DNA from: Ophiura sarsii
Taxonomy: Eukaryota; Echinodermata; Ophiuroidea; Amphilepidida; Ophiuridae
DNA length: 64,000 nucleotides
NCBI GenBank assembly: GCA_035610835.1
Contig: CM069444.1
Coordinates: 4,949,172-5,013,171, forward strand
Direction: 5' to 3'
A program made the position numbers and the translations under genes. The first letter of the stretch is position 1. Every line of letters begins with the position of its first letter. Positions 11,495 through 23,735 of the stretch are shown one piece after another. Below the pieces are notes generated by a model. That model was not told the origin of the DNA. It saw only the letters and a list, made by a program, of their open reading frames with translations, and did not search any database.

Positions 11495-12092
11495 ACGCTT
11501 ATATGTATGGGTAAACACTTATGTATGACAATGCTTTTGATTGAATATACACGATCGTAGTATTGAATTATCAATGTGTGGGCTGTTTTTTCTTTGCTGC
11601 TGTCTGTATTTGTATGTTCGGTAATTAAAGGGGGATGCTAAAGATTAGAATAATTCTGCATCTTTTAGTGTCATACATCACAGTTCAAATATGGGGAATC
11701 CCCTCGCAAACGTCCATACTATACCTGTCTACGTATCTCATCCATTTTAATCCTCGTATTCGAACTGTAACGAGTCGTCGAGAGAAAAAGATGACATTAT
11801 TTTAAGCGAAACTTATTTTAAAGTTCTGTTTATGTGACACCCTGTATTAGTTCACCTATTCAAACCCATTAGTGTGAAACTGTCTTAGAATAATGTCACT
11901 TTTTTGTATATGTTGGGAAGTATCAGCTGACATCGTATAGAACTGCAGGTAATTAAGATATCAATTAAATTGCAATTTTGACATTCCATTGTACTCTCTT
12001 TACAGGAGAGAGGATATCCCATTGCCCACGATCGTCCTAAATCTCCTAGCGTGTCACCTTATGAAGTTTCAAACGCTCCCCGCTAATTTATA

Positions 12093-12316
12093 TTAACGTT
12101 TTCCACACGAAAGGCGTCTGCAGACGACATTCGCAAAATGTCACAATATTGTTCACAAATCAACATTATTGAATTCATTACCATATTTGGAATCATCATG
12201 AGAAATGCATTAAAATAATACAAACATGCCTAGTATTGGGTCAGTAATCCTTGACATAGACTTTGAAAATTGGGAAAGGTTTCTGAAAAATCTGTTAATA
12301 TGTGGAAAGTGTTAAA
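12093..12316 (-). mobile_element. MITE family A, copy 3 (inverted)
   Basis: Reverse orientation. GGCGTCTGCAGACGACATTC comes first, then CATGAGAAATGCATT, then GGAAAGGTTTCTGAAAAATCTG, ending GTGGAAAGTGTTAA. The distal part lacks the ACCATATAC..GCGGC segment, so the copy is internally shortened. Confidence 0.75.
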
Positions 12317-13458
12317 TTATCTCCCCTGAAAATTGCTTTGGGCGTTATAGTACCCTCTGAAAAATGATCCTGGCTGCAATTAGTAACGACACTTTATTGA
12401 GTCATATTGTGAGAGATCCTAGCTCGAAAATGATCCTTTTAGAAGAAATAAAAAGGTAATTGCGAGTTGGAAGGGATCAGCATAGCGAATGTTTCTATTC
12501 AATATAATTGTTAGGAGAACAGCATATTCGTGTCAAAGTTTAACGATATTGTGAAATGCTGTGAGTTAAAGGAATCCCGAATGTCAGGATATAATAATGA
12601 TCTGAACTAACTAGTCATCACATAAAGCACAAGGTGAAAAACATTTTACTACGGAAACCGTTACAAATCATCAGTTGCGGCGATATAGGAGGCATGGGGG
12701 CGCCCATTACCAGTCACAGTCCATGCCCCCCAAATTAAACTAATGTTCAGGTAATTTTGACATTAAATACACATGTTCCGTCGCGCACGCGCGCATCTTT
12801 GTGTCTTTACTCTCAGATTTTTCTCGATTTTTTTTTCTCAACCACGTTTGCCTCTTCAGAATCATTTGTTGCAATTGACCCTTCTCTTTGGTCTCAATGT
12901 CACTGTGAAGGCGAATGTCTTGATTGTCATTGATTTGAACGCAGAGCAAAAAATAAAGGAAATAACCACACGCTTTTTAATACCCCTATCTCGTTTCCCC
13001 CAATAATCTCATCGGTTATTGACACTAAGAGTGCCATCGAGGCCGAACAGGTGTCCACCTGCTCAAATGAAAACACACTCTGAAGACCTAACATACCCGG
13101 AAGGATCCAGATGGAAAAGAGAAAATACACACAAATAACAAATCAGGTCATTATCTCAATTGAACGTTTTAGTTTAAATGCCATGATGCCCTTTTCAAGT
13201 CATTACACTCTTGTTAAAGAGGCGGAGAGGTCATCGGGGAGCCATCGCGCGGGGCCGGCTCGAAGTGATATAAAGTTAATATAGTCAATAATTGTGTATA
13301 AGGCTTTTTATTCGAATTTCACCAGGTATCTTCTTGTATATTCCGACATAGAGTGGTAACCATAATTGGACATTAAGACATGACACAACAGCTTCAAGAC
13401 ATACCAGTCAGGATACAGTCATGGATAACAATTTACGTCATGTTGTACTCCGTTGCAG
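12317..13458. other. intronic, no recognised element
   Basis: Contains several small ORFs without protein character and an AT-rich background. Nothing could be supported as gene or repeat. Confidence 0.35.
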
Positions 13459-13545
13459 GCCATCATAAACTAGGATTTGTCTGTGATACTTGGGAGGACC
13501 ATTGTCTCGACATTTCCGAAGGACGTTTTGAAGGAAAAATTAAAG
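13459..13545 (+). CDS. possible exon, unknown protein
   Basis: An 87-bp open stretch on the plus strand, preceded by CGTTGCAG and followed by GGTAATTA, resembling splice acceptor and donor. It would encode about 29 residues with FVCDTWEDHCLDISEGRF in the middle. No family is recognised and no partner exon was found. It lies antisense inside the receptor intron. The splice signals are ordinary-looking and this could be chance. Confidence 0.2.
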
Positions 13546-13849
13546 GTAATTATTTAGTAACCTCCTCCCTGCTCTTGCTAGAGGTATAAGGCTCACGGAT
13601 CCATAAGTTTCGCAATTAGGACAAATTTACCCAGCTGCCGAGTATTAAATTTCGTATTTCAAGAACTCTTATCCATATGTCATTAATTTGTTAAATAAGG
13701 AGCGGTGTGCTGAATCTACCAAGGGCTCTCCTCTATACACTTCTCCCATTTTTAACATCTGACGCTTATTTTGAAATATATTTTCCTTTTTTATCTTGTA
13801 CATTGTATGCAGTACTTGAACATTTTAAATCAAAGTTTATATGATTTGT

Positions 13850-14126
13850 TTAACCCTCTAGGCACTACCTGGTCTCTGATTGGCTCATCACATGATGTAA
13901 TGTGATATAATACTCCTGTGAGCAACCAATCAAAAAGTAACTTTTATATCTCATTATCAACCATACCACCATTCTTAATCTCTGATTGGCTAAATGTATG
14001 GTATAACACTCTGTGTAACCAATTAATATTGTACTTAGATGCTGATATATAGGCTTATAATATACTTTCATTCAAATATATAATATTATTTAACCCAGTG
14101 GATCACTAATAAGATTAAAGGGTTAA
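13850..14126. mobile_element. piggyBac-like short element, second copy
   Basis: The left end TTAACCCTCTAGGCACTACC resembles the element at 22-235. The right end is AAAGGGTTAA with TTAA at 14123-14126. The interior has the same GATTGGCT/CCAATC pairs. The right inverted repeat beyond AAAGGG is poorly conserved, so this copy is degraded or belongs to a subfamily. Confidence 0.5.
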
Positions 14127-15090
14127 TAAAGAATAACTACCAATATGTTAGTCTGCGGTAATTGCTATTAAACTTATGTTCTGAATTTGATCAATTCACA
14201 TGGATTGAACGCTATCAAGTGTATTGTATTATTAGGGTCTCATTATATTTGACTTTGGGTATATTATTTCTAACCTAATGAATTAGGCTGAGGGTTAAAT
14301 TACACCTAGAAGACTCGTACACGTTGAGTGTTTACTAACCACACGACTATTAATCGTAAGTATTTTAAATTTAGTCTTAAAATAAAATTAAAACGAACAG
14401 TATCATGTTTTTTAAACTGTTAAAAGGGTTCATATTTTAAGTGATGCGCTTTGTATATGCCTTTGGGTTATTATAAAGCAATGAATCGCTTGAAAGCAAT
14501 ATATTCACCACATAAAAGTGGCGCATCTTTTTGAGACATGACAATGAACAGTTTATTGCGTACCAACATTAAGTGTGTCGTAACTAATGTCACAGTTTTG
14601 AGATTGCCTGGCATATGTAACAAGACGATACTACAGAAAACTGAAGGGTGTCTGTATTTACTTCTTCGTTTCCGTCAACTCCGATAAAGTGCTCTCTTAT
14701 AAGCCTCTTCTATTTATCCAATATTCAATATTGCTTTAAGGTTTATATTGTATATATATATTTTGACATTTACCAAGAGTACTTATTAAAACTACTAAAA
14801 CGTGTACATAAATTGTCATAATTTAATACACAATCACGTTATTTCTTTTCTCAGAATTGGTTAAGTAGTTTGCTTAGTAGATTAGACTATATTTGCATAT
14901 CGAGGGGTGGTTTTAAATTGATATGCTAATTGCTATGCTAATTTTGCAATTTTGAGTCACACTTCGAATTATTCAAATATTATCATCATATTAGTCGGGG
15001 ATATACAGAGGGTTACCGTGCACTCCCAGGACTCCCTGAAACCATTTTTTACTCACTATCATGGTCCTTAAACATATTCAGGATGTTCCC
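14127..15090. other. intronic, nothing recognised
   Basis: AT-rich. A transposon-end-like TTTTTGAGACA occurs near 14528 without a partner. Confidence 0.35.
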
Positions 15091-15560
15091 AAAAATAATT
15101 TCATAATGCTAAGGGGGGTTATTCAAGATTGCGTCCAAAATGGCCGCCTGAACTGATCAAATCTCATAAAATGACATAGCAATCAAGTTTTATGGCGAAA
15201 GTATAGTTTTAATAGTTGGATGTATGTATCAGACCACTAGACACCCATATCCAGAAATGTTGCTTTGTTAATACACCTAAATCCAAGATGGCCGCCAAAA
15301 TGGCCGCCAAAACCGGTAAAATTCCATAAATTGGCATATATAAACCAACATAAATATATAATCAGAGTATAGTTTTAACAATGGGATGTATGTGTTAGAC
15401 CACTAGAAACTCCTATCTAGTATTTTGCTTTGTTAACATACATTAAAACCAAAATGGCCGCCAAATTAATGGCAACAAATTGTCAAAAGTGGTCAAAATT
15501 TCATGAAATAGCATAATATCAACCGAAGGTTATGAAAACTATTTCATCTTACATATTTGC
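15091..15560 (+). repeat. tandem repeat with ATGGCCGCC motif, ~166-bp period
   Basis: About 2.5 diverged units. GTATAGTTTTAA at 15201 recurs at 15367, and AAAATGGCCGCC-type boxes sit near 15137, 15286, 15299 and 15453. Shared text between units includes GGATGTATGT and AGACCACTAGA. No ORF. The GGCCGCC boxes stand out in AT-rich surroundings. Confidence 0.65.
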
Positions 15561-16280
15561 ATAATTTCCTTTCTGTTAATTGTGTTAATTTTGTTATATT
15601 TATTCTGACATGTCGTCTCCATTGATTCATCATTTAACAGTGTCAATTTGTAATAGCATCAATATTTCTGTCAACTTTAAACTCCTCCTAACGCAGAGTC
15701 AAGCTCATCACGTACACGACATGTTTATGTCTTTAGTTTTAAACTATATCTTTCGCGAAACAGAGTTATAGCAAATTTAATATAAAGGACGAAAGAGTGG
15801 CCCTTTGATAAATCCCCTCTATCAAAACCAACAGATGCTCTCCTTAAATACAGATCAAGTTGACATCCAGAAAAATACAGCAACATAATACGACGCACCT
15901 GTTGGGGATTAAGCTAAATGCTTCTGTATGGCCCTACAATTAGCTCTACTGTTCTCATCTTATCATCTTTGTCACTGTTGTCTACTACTGTCCTGTCTTT
16001 TTTTCAAGCTTTATTCGCGTTTGCCCTGTCTACTTTTTACGCTTTAACAGATTTCTGAAATTAAAGGTTTATAGCATCATTGATAGTGTTACTCTATGCG
16101 TATTGAAGCATAAGTTAGATATTAGAGACCATTTTCCGTGATTCCATCTATGTTTTTGTTGATATACTCTAATCTCTTCATGAGTAATAAATCGTAACTA
16201 TTGTCTCAATATAATCATTTTTCTAATTCAGTATATGCCTAGGGACACACTTTCTTACGCTACATTTAAACTTGACTGTT

Positions 16281-18420
16281 TGTTATCTAATGGTTCGCTG
16301 TGTAAATTAAACAGTAGTGCGAGTTAATCAACTGCTTTATATGAACCAATCTCCATATTACGCTGCTTTGTGAATAGTGGATGCGTAGTACAACTACAAT
16401 CATAGAAATAGGTGTTCGAGCACTGACCCTAATTGCCATGCTTATTGGACCATAACATGCACACTATTTGAGTCACGTGAAAATCGAAACTTGTTTCTGG
16501 TAGCCTGAAGTATCCCCTTACTCATCTCATACCCCTCCCCTTCCCCACCGATCAATGTTGCGAGGCCTTGTGCTGGTGGGCAAATTGTGGGATTCAAGAT
16601 TGATCAGGGCAGAAGGGGGAGAACTTTACATTACACCTATAAAGTGTTCGAACACTTTTTTTTCTAACATTGTAGTGTGCACTTGCCTAAACCAGGATAT
16701 CCCCCTAGGACAATCGCTTTACAAACCTTGGGATGCATTAGCGATTGTAAACAGAATAATATCTGTATTTACTTGAGAATTTGTATTCCTTTCCCTCTTA
16801 TACACTTATCCAATCAGTAGCAGCTACTTTATATGAATCAATTTCCATATTAAGCTGCATTGTGAATAGTGAATGCGTAGTACAAATATTGTGCACTTGC
16901 CTAAACCAGGATATCCCCTAAGGACAATCGCTTTACAAACCTTGGGATGCATTATCTTTATTTACTTTGTATTCGTTTCCCTCTTATAAACTTATCCACC
17001 CCTTTACTACTACAGTAATTCTACCTAATCATGAACCGTAGCGGTCAAATAACTTTGATTTGAATTCATTTTTTGTTAAATAATTTCGATATTGAATAAT
17101 ATACTTAAGTAGTATAACGCTAATAGTATTATGATTGGTTCTGCTATGCATATTGGCGAGTTGACGAGCCGCTTATATGTATTTGTCCTAGTGTTATCCT
17201 AGATGATCATTGCCAACATCATCGATACATACCTTTTTACTCTGAAATAATATGTATATATTTTTCTATTGGATTTGCATGATTTTTATTGTGGTAACCT
17301 TATTTTGCGAGGAAATATTTACTTCAAAGGGCCAATCGCACCATTTATAGCTGTTCATATGTGCCATAAGAAGATGTCAGCAAAAAGGTGGAGAAGGATT
17401 GTAAGGTAAATATAGTTGATGAAGTATGAATTTTATTTTATTCTAAAAGAATCTTACAGTTTTCCTGTGTCCATAATGTTCTGAATACATTATACAGTCT
17501 TAAGATAAGCACATATCCCATAAGCACCCTTCAACCTTCTCTATACGATACATGTAAAATGAATAGGGGGTTAGCTAATGTTTCGCTATGTATATTAAAT
17601 CAGTAGTACGAGTTTATCAACTGCTTTATATGAATCAATGTTCATATTACGCTGCTTTGTGAATAGTGGATGCGTAGTACAAATAGTGTGCACTTGCCTA
17701 AACCAGGATAGCCCCTTAGGACAATCGCTTTATAAACCTTGGGATGCATTAGCGATTGTAAACAGAATGTCATCTGTATTTACTTGAGAATTGTATATTC
17801 GTTTAATCGTTTCCTTCTTATTCACTAATCCACCCCTTCACTACAGTAATTCTACCAAATCAGGAACCATAGCGTGAATTCAAATCACCTTGATTTGAAA
17901 TATTTGTTCGTTTGAATAATATACTTAAGTAGTATAACGCTAATAGTATTATGATTGGTTCTGCTATGCATATTGACGAGTTGACGAGCCGCTTATATGT
18001 ATTTGTCCTAGTGTTATCCTAGATCATTGACAACATCGATAAAATACCTTTTACTCTGAAATAATATTTATATATTTTTCTATTGGATTTGTATGATTTT
18101 TATTGTGATAACCTTATTTTGTGAGGAAATATTTACTCAACGAGGGTTTAGCAAAAAGGTGGAGAATTATTTTAAGGTTAATATGTTTTATGAAGTATAA
18201 ATATAAACAACGTTTTCGTCCTAAAAGATTCTTCCAGTTTTCCTGTGTCCATAATGTTCTGAATACACTATACAGTCTTCTCTATGCGATACATGTAAAC
18301 TTGATAGGTGATAAGCTAATGCTTCGCTATGTAAATTAAATCAGAAGTACGTTTTTATGAATTCATTTCCATATTAAATGACCTAACCTGGCTTTGTGAA
18401 TATTGGATGAAGGGTATGAA
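16281..18420 (+). repeat. tandem array of ~0.75-kb units
   Basis: At least three units, the first interrupted. Landmark strings recur: TTTGTGAATAGTGGATGCGT near 16370 and 17655, GTGCACTTGCCTAAACCAGG near 16678, 16892 and 17689, ATACTTAAGTAGTATAACGC near 17101 and 17921. Unit spacing is about 740-785 bp. A fourth partial unit ends near 18420. Small ORFs inside (for example 18121-18339) are not conserved between units, so I treat the array as non-coding. Confidence 0.75.
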
Positions 18421-19211
18421 TAATGTACATTCTTATACCAAACTAACTCCATCGATGACCACTTAACCTAATTACTCGAGTTACCAAATGGTGCTGCAAA
18501 ACACACACACTCCTACATGTGTTCTTTCAATACGACGCCGCGTGCAATCAAGGTGTGCTATATAATAAACAATAGAATAGCTGCGATGCATTTAAGGCTG
18601 GATACACCTACACGGGCAATTAATATTAATAACTTGAATCCCGTAACTTTTGTTGTCATTTTGTTCAACTATTCGCCATTTTAGCATTATTTGTTTGAGA
18701 CAATAAACGTTGAACTTTACCATAAATCACCAGACTCAAGTCGTTTTGTATACGCGGCAACAAACTCAGTATCGAAAGATGCTTTCCCTGCTTTACGGTA
18801 ACATTTGTTAAGTTTGGTTATAAGGTTGAAGGGTCAACGATGGGGTCAGGTTTGGTATAACAATAGTTGTTTTTAAATCTAAAAATGCTAACGTTGTCGC
18901 TCTTCAATTTACATAGTTTGAGGAATGAAGCCTTTAAAAGGTATCGCGATTTTTGAGACACTCTGCATATTATAATAGCAGATTGTATGTTAATTCCGTG
19001 TAACACATACATATTTAAGTCAGGGATAAGAATAGTTTGTGAACCGAGGAAATAACCTCTACGCCCGTCCGGCCGTGAAAAAAAAAATCTTGATCCAACA
19101 AATTGATCAAATATCTAGTTCCTAATGTGCGTTTCCCTAATCCCGTTTATTCTTGTAAGACAAATTTTGTATGTATCTTGAAATCTTTTCCCCTAATAGT
19201 CGATGAGAGTT
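18421..19211. other. intronic, nothing recognised
   Basis: Includes a transposon-end-like TTTTTGAGACACTCTGCA near 18951 with no matching left end, and a purine run near 19079. Confidence 0.35.
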
Positions 19212-19830
19212 ATCCAAATAATCCAACATTTCCAGGATACGGAAGTTCTTAGACTACGATACATGCCATCTTGTTGTCCGAGCCCTTGTTCTTTCTAAGA
19301 TCGACTATGGCAATGGGCTCCCTCTTGGAGCTAATAAGAACGATCTACAAAGGCTTCAACGTATTCAGAACTGGATTGATAAATTGATATACCGGGAAGG
19401 AAGTACGATCATGCTACACCATTGCTGCACAAACTGCATTGGTTACCTATTGAGAGGAGAATTGTTTATAAGGTGCTTCTGACTGTTTTTAAATGTATCA
19501 ATCAAATCTCTCCTTGCTATCGCTCATCGTGTCTGTCCCTGTATTGTGTTCCTAAAGCCTGCCTGCGCTCAGCATCAGATTCAACACGTCTGACTGAGAC
19601 TAACACCACCAAAATGCTCAACTCTGCTGAACGCCGGACGTTCCCTTACATTGCGCCCCATATGTGGAACATTTGCCCGTGATCCTGAGAGAGTGCAAAA
19701 CAGTTACCAAGTTTAAGAAGAATCTAAAAACGTATTTGTTCACTGTTGTTTTTGTTTTATATGCTTTGTACGGCTTTCTGCCATCTTTCTTGTTCAGTGC
19801 TACGATCTCGAGATGGCGATGCGAGTAGAC
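19212..19830 (+). pseudogene. CR1/L2-like LINE reverse transcriptase, 3' end fragment
   Basis: Decayed coding sequence of the last part of a LINE ORF. In shifting frames one reads ALVLSKIDYGN, LQRLQRIQN, then LHKLHWLPIERRIVYK and further APHMWN and KFKKNLKTYLF. The HWLPI box after the reverse transcriptase domain and the final K-LKTYLF block are characteristic of CR1/L2/Rex-type elements. At least two frameshifts separate the parts (near 19385 and 19680), and the frame closes with TAG near 19830. Only the C-terminal ~200 residues remain, as expected of 5'-truncated LINE copies. It lies immediately upstream of the RLE element in the same orientation. Confidence 0.75.
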
Positions 19831-22800
19831 GTGTTTTCTCGTCGCTCCAACGCAATTCACTTTTCCCAGCTTTGGGTGTGTATCTGCATCGTTTTTCTTG
19901 GAATATCATCCGTCGTAACCGCCGTCGACAACGCTGTTACTAAGAGAGACGAGATGAGGGTGATCAGAGAAATGAAATCAGCACTGAAAAAAGCAATGCG
20001 GACGGGCCGTATAAAAGCTAAGGAACATGGATTACACAACGCAATTTATACCGGAATACACAACAGTGATGAGATTCCTACACTGGACAGGTTTGTGCAA
20101 TTTGATTATCAAACTCAACTAAGTGCCGATGAATGGACTCAATTTGAAGGCCTGCAATATCAATCCAGACTAAACTTGGCAAATGAACGATACGGCAATA
20201 AATACTGTTACACCCACGATAACCCAACACAATGGTGGACACTGATTAAACTGCTGACTTCGATTTTCATTAGGGGTGGTGAATTTCAACAACAAAAACC
20301 CAACGGCGGTGAATTCAACACATCTTTCCTGAAATATGCTTATCGTATTCTATCTAAATTCCCCATTCCTGACATGACCACCGATCGCCCGGCACCAAAC
20401 AATGCTAATAAGAACTGGTACCTGAGTAAAATCAAATTCGGGATGGATTTTGTACGAAAGGATATTCAGCCATTTTTCAGGTCAAAGCACAACAATGGTA
20501 ACAAGGATCAGGGATCCATATCTAAGACTAAGCTCATGGAACTGTGGATTTCCAATAAAAAACGCGCAATCGAGATAATCAAGAACGATTGTGTAGATAT
20601 TTTGCAACACCACTGCCCGGTCTCTAAGCAACTTGTTACTGATTTCTATGCTCAAAAGGGGAAACGCGTGATAAACGACTGGAATCCTGACATTACTCCG
20701 TGGATGGACCAAGTACATCTTCCACCTCCAGATCAAGACACTTCGTGTTTAGTTGAACGCATAACAGAAACGGAGGTTAAACGAGCACTACGAACCACAT
20801 CTAACAGAAGCGCACCAGGGCACGACCGCTTAACTTACGTCGACTACAAACTGTCTAATATGGTACGATTTCTTACATCAATTTTCAATACATGTCTTGC
20901 AAACTGTAAAATCCCATCAGACTGGAAACATGCTTTAATCAAGTTAATACCTAAATCGAGTACGGAATCAATAGATCTGTCTGAATGGAGACCAATCTCA
21001 AAACTTGTCACTATATATAAACTGTTTATGATGATTATCGGCAAAAGGGTAATACCATGGATTGTTGACTCACAAAGACTATCATGTAAACAGAAAGGTT
21101 CATTACCGCGCAATGGCCTTCAAGAACACGTTTTTTTGTCTAAACTCCACAATTACTGATCTCAAGCATCAATCAGGGAATATGTACTTTATGTTTCTGG
21201 ATCTAGCTGATGCTTTTGGGAGTATTGATCATCAAATGATGATTCAGTCTCTCAGAACATATGGTTACCCAGATACACTTGTAGAATTAACTAAGAACAT
21301 TTGCACAAATTCTACATATCAAGTTGAAACAAAATCAGGCATGACCATACCCATTACAAGACAAAGAGGCATCATCCAAGGTTGTCCGTATTCTGTAATA
21401 GCGTTTGAACAAGGTATTGACATATGGTTGCGCTGGTTATATGATAATGTCGACGAGCCATCTACACCAAACAAGGTCCAAGGATACGTTGACGATATCG
21501 TGCTGGCAACCACTGATGAAGCCTCAATGCTTGAAATGGGTATCAAAACAGAAGCATTCTTAAATATATCTGGTATGAGGATTAAACATCGTAAATGTGC
21601 AATTTTGCATGGCCGGAGAACCGGTAATAACTGGAACAAAAGGGACGACACAAATAAAATCAAGCTAAAAATCCAAGAAAATGAAATTCCCAAAGTTGGC
21701 AAATCTGGTAAATACACATATTTAGGGTATGATTATAGTCTTGATGGCAAATCGAATCAAACGCAAGTGAAATCGGTTTTTGACGATCTTTCGAAAACAA
21801 TGTCGCAAATAGCAAATTCTGTTTTACCTATAGTCGCCAAACTTGAAGCCATTAACGTTATGGTGATGTCCAAACTAAATTTTTATCTGTATAACCTCTC
21901 AATACCTCTTGTCCAGTTGTCTGGGTTTGAGGACCGTATTGTTCATCATATCAGGATATGGTTTGGGCTCAATAAATCCAGCAATAGAGATTTTATGTTC
22001 ATGCCAAGAAAATCAGGTGGCCTTGGCATTTCAAATCCTACAACTATCTATATAGCCAAAAAGATTTCATTTCTATTAAGTGTCCTTAACTCCGATGACC
22101 CACAAACTAGATACAGCGCACGCTCATCATTAGAACTACACATGGCAAAACGAAAAGCAACTAAAACAAATGATCATGCTCGTACTTTCGCTGGTTATAA
22201 GGTTGACGAACATGGAAGAGTGACAAAGGGAAGCAAAGTTAACTGGCCAAAATCAATGTGGATTGAATTAAATGAACTATGTATGCGCGAATGCTTGAGT
22301 TTAGAGATAAACGGAGACGATTACGTTATTACGAATACAATCGATGATGAAGTCTCCATCGTACTTAGAACCCACTCTGCCGTGTCCAATCACATCAAAA
22401 CAAATCATTATAATAAACGCGTTGCAAGATTCAAATCAAAGCTTTCACAAGGTAGAATATTAAACACCACAGATATAGATTTCCAAATGTCAAACAACTA
22501 CTTATCTAACATGGTCATTCAAGACAATCTCGTCAAATTCATCCTTAAAACCCGTTTACAATTACTTGAATGTAATTTATTATTACATCGCTATTACCCA
22601 AACTCATACCCCAAATCATGCAATCTCTGTAATAATCAATTTGACACAGCTTCACACATTCTGAATGGATGCATGCGTTTTCATGGCATGTATATAAAAA
22701 GACATGATAGAATAGTCAACCATATCAATCAAGAACTCAAGAAAATCCGTACAGATGTATATACCCACGTCAACAAACTTATCACTGGTACTATGGTCCA

Positions 22801-23193
22801 TAGTAATAATCATGATGTGTACACAAGCATTGAACATCGTAAACCTGACATTCTCATACTTGACGACCGAAACAAAAAGGCTTTTATTGTATTGAAATTT
22901 CCACGCCATTTGATGCTTTCCTGAACCAATGTTACCATACCAAATTTGAATATTACCAACCACTGTCCGAACTCATCACAGTTGATACAAACTATACTTG
23001 TAAAATAATAGTCATAATTATTGGTTCAACAGGGTGCGTCCACAATAAAGTGGTTCCTGGGCTAAAAATGCTTGGGATTAGCTCCCGCAAGAGCAAAGCC
23101 ATCGTCAAATACCTGAGCATAAGTGCTGCCATAGGCTCCAAATTAGTTTGGCAACAGCGTCAACGAGCACGTGAGGATGCTACTGCGCGTTAA
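19813..23193 (+). pseudogene. reverse transcriptase / restriction-like endonuclease polyprotein, two frameshifts
   Basis: Three consecutive reading frames make one product. Frame 1 (19813-21159): pre-RT region, then APGHDRL (res. 334-340) and WRPIS (392-396). Frame 2 (to 22924): LDLADAFGSIDH (46-57), GIIQGCPYS (103-111), catalytic YVDD (142-145), KYTYLGYDY (217-225), zinc motif C-x2-C-x8-H-x4-C (C520, C523, H532, C537), RHDR (547-550) and KPD (594-596) of the endonuclease. Frame 3 runs to TAA at 23193 and holds STPFDAF and YYQPLSEL, as expected for the endonuclease tail. The first break is a T-run at 21131-21137, the second falls near 22899-22905. The first ATG (19813) lies in the end of the preceding LINE and is not the true start; N-terminal zinc fingers are not seen. 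Clade is R2/NeSL/HERO-like, not resolved. Confidence 0.8.
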
Positions 23194-23430
23194 AAGGCCA
23201 TTTCATTTTTCATCCATTTGCTCCCACAACATTCCTTGTGTCCATGTAGTTTATATATTATTTTGATTGATTATATTGCTCTTCATGAGTGTTTCTCTTA
23301 GTGTAAAATTAATATTGTTTGGTTTACCGCCTGCTCCGTGAGCAATTTGTGGTACCACTGTTTTTGCAGAAATATTAATAAAATACTCGAATATTCTCAT
23401 GCGCTTGCGTATGTACTCATACGAATAATG
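19831..23430 (+). mobile_element. RLE-type non-LTR retrotransposon, likely 5'-truncated
   Basis: The body is the broken coding sequence at 19900-23193 followed by about 200-240 bp of 3' sequence. No poly-A tail or target duplication is evident; the 3' limit near 23400-23430 is a guess. The 5' limit is set only by the end of the CR1/L2-like fragment. It lies within the first receptor intron, antisense to the receptor gene. Elements of this type (R2, NeSL, HERO and relatives) often choose specific targets. Confidence 0.7.
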
Positions 23431-23735
23431 CAACTGATCTGTCTATCGTTGATACACGCTCTGATGTCGTATTCTTATCTATCCTTCAGATGGGGCTAAA
23501 TACAGTAAATCACTCGATCAAGAATCTTACCTTTTTCATATAATGATTTTGGATGACGAGTTTTGTCAATGGTCATTTCCCTAAACCAGCATCACCCAGA
23601 AGGACAAGTTTTGAACATCTACACCTTAATGTTAATGTTTTAAAATTGCTCGAAATTGTTATGCTATTGGTATCATTTCATGTTATCATTAATGTAATGA
23701 ATAATGTGACCAATGAAAATTCATATCGCACGTAC
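23194..23735. other. RLE element 3' tail and intron
   Basis: Follows the stop codon of the retroelement. GAAATATTAATAAAATACTC near 23370 may be close to its 3' end. The rest is intron up to the exon 1 donor at 23734-23735. Confidence 0.4.
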
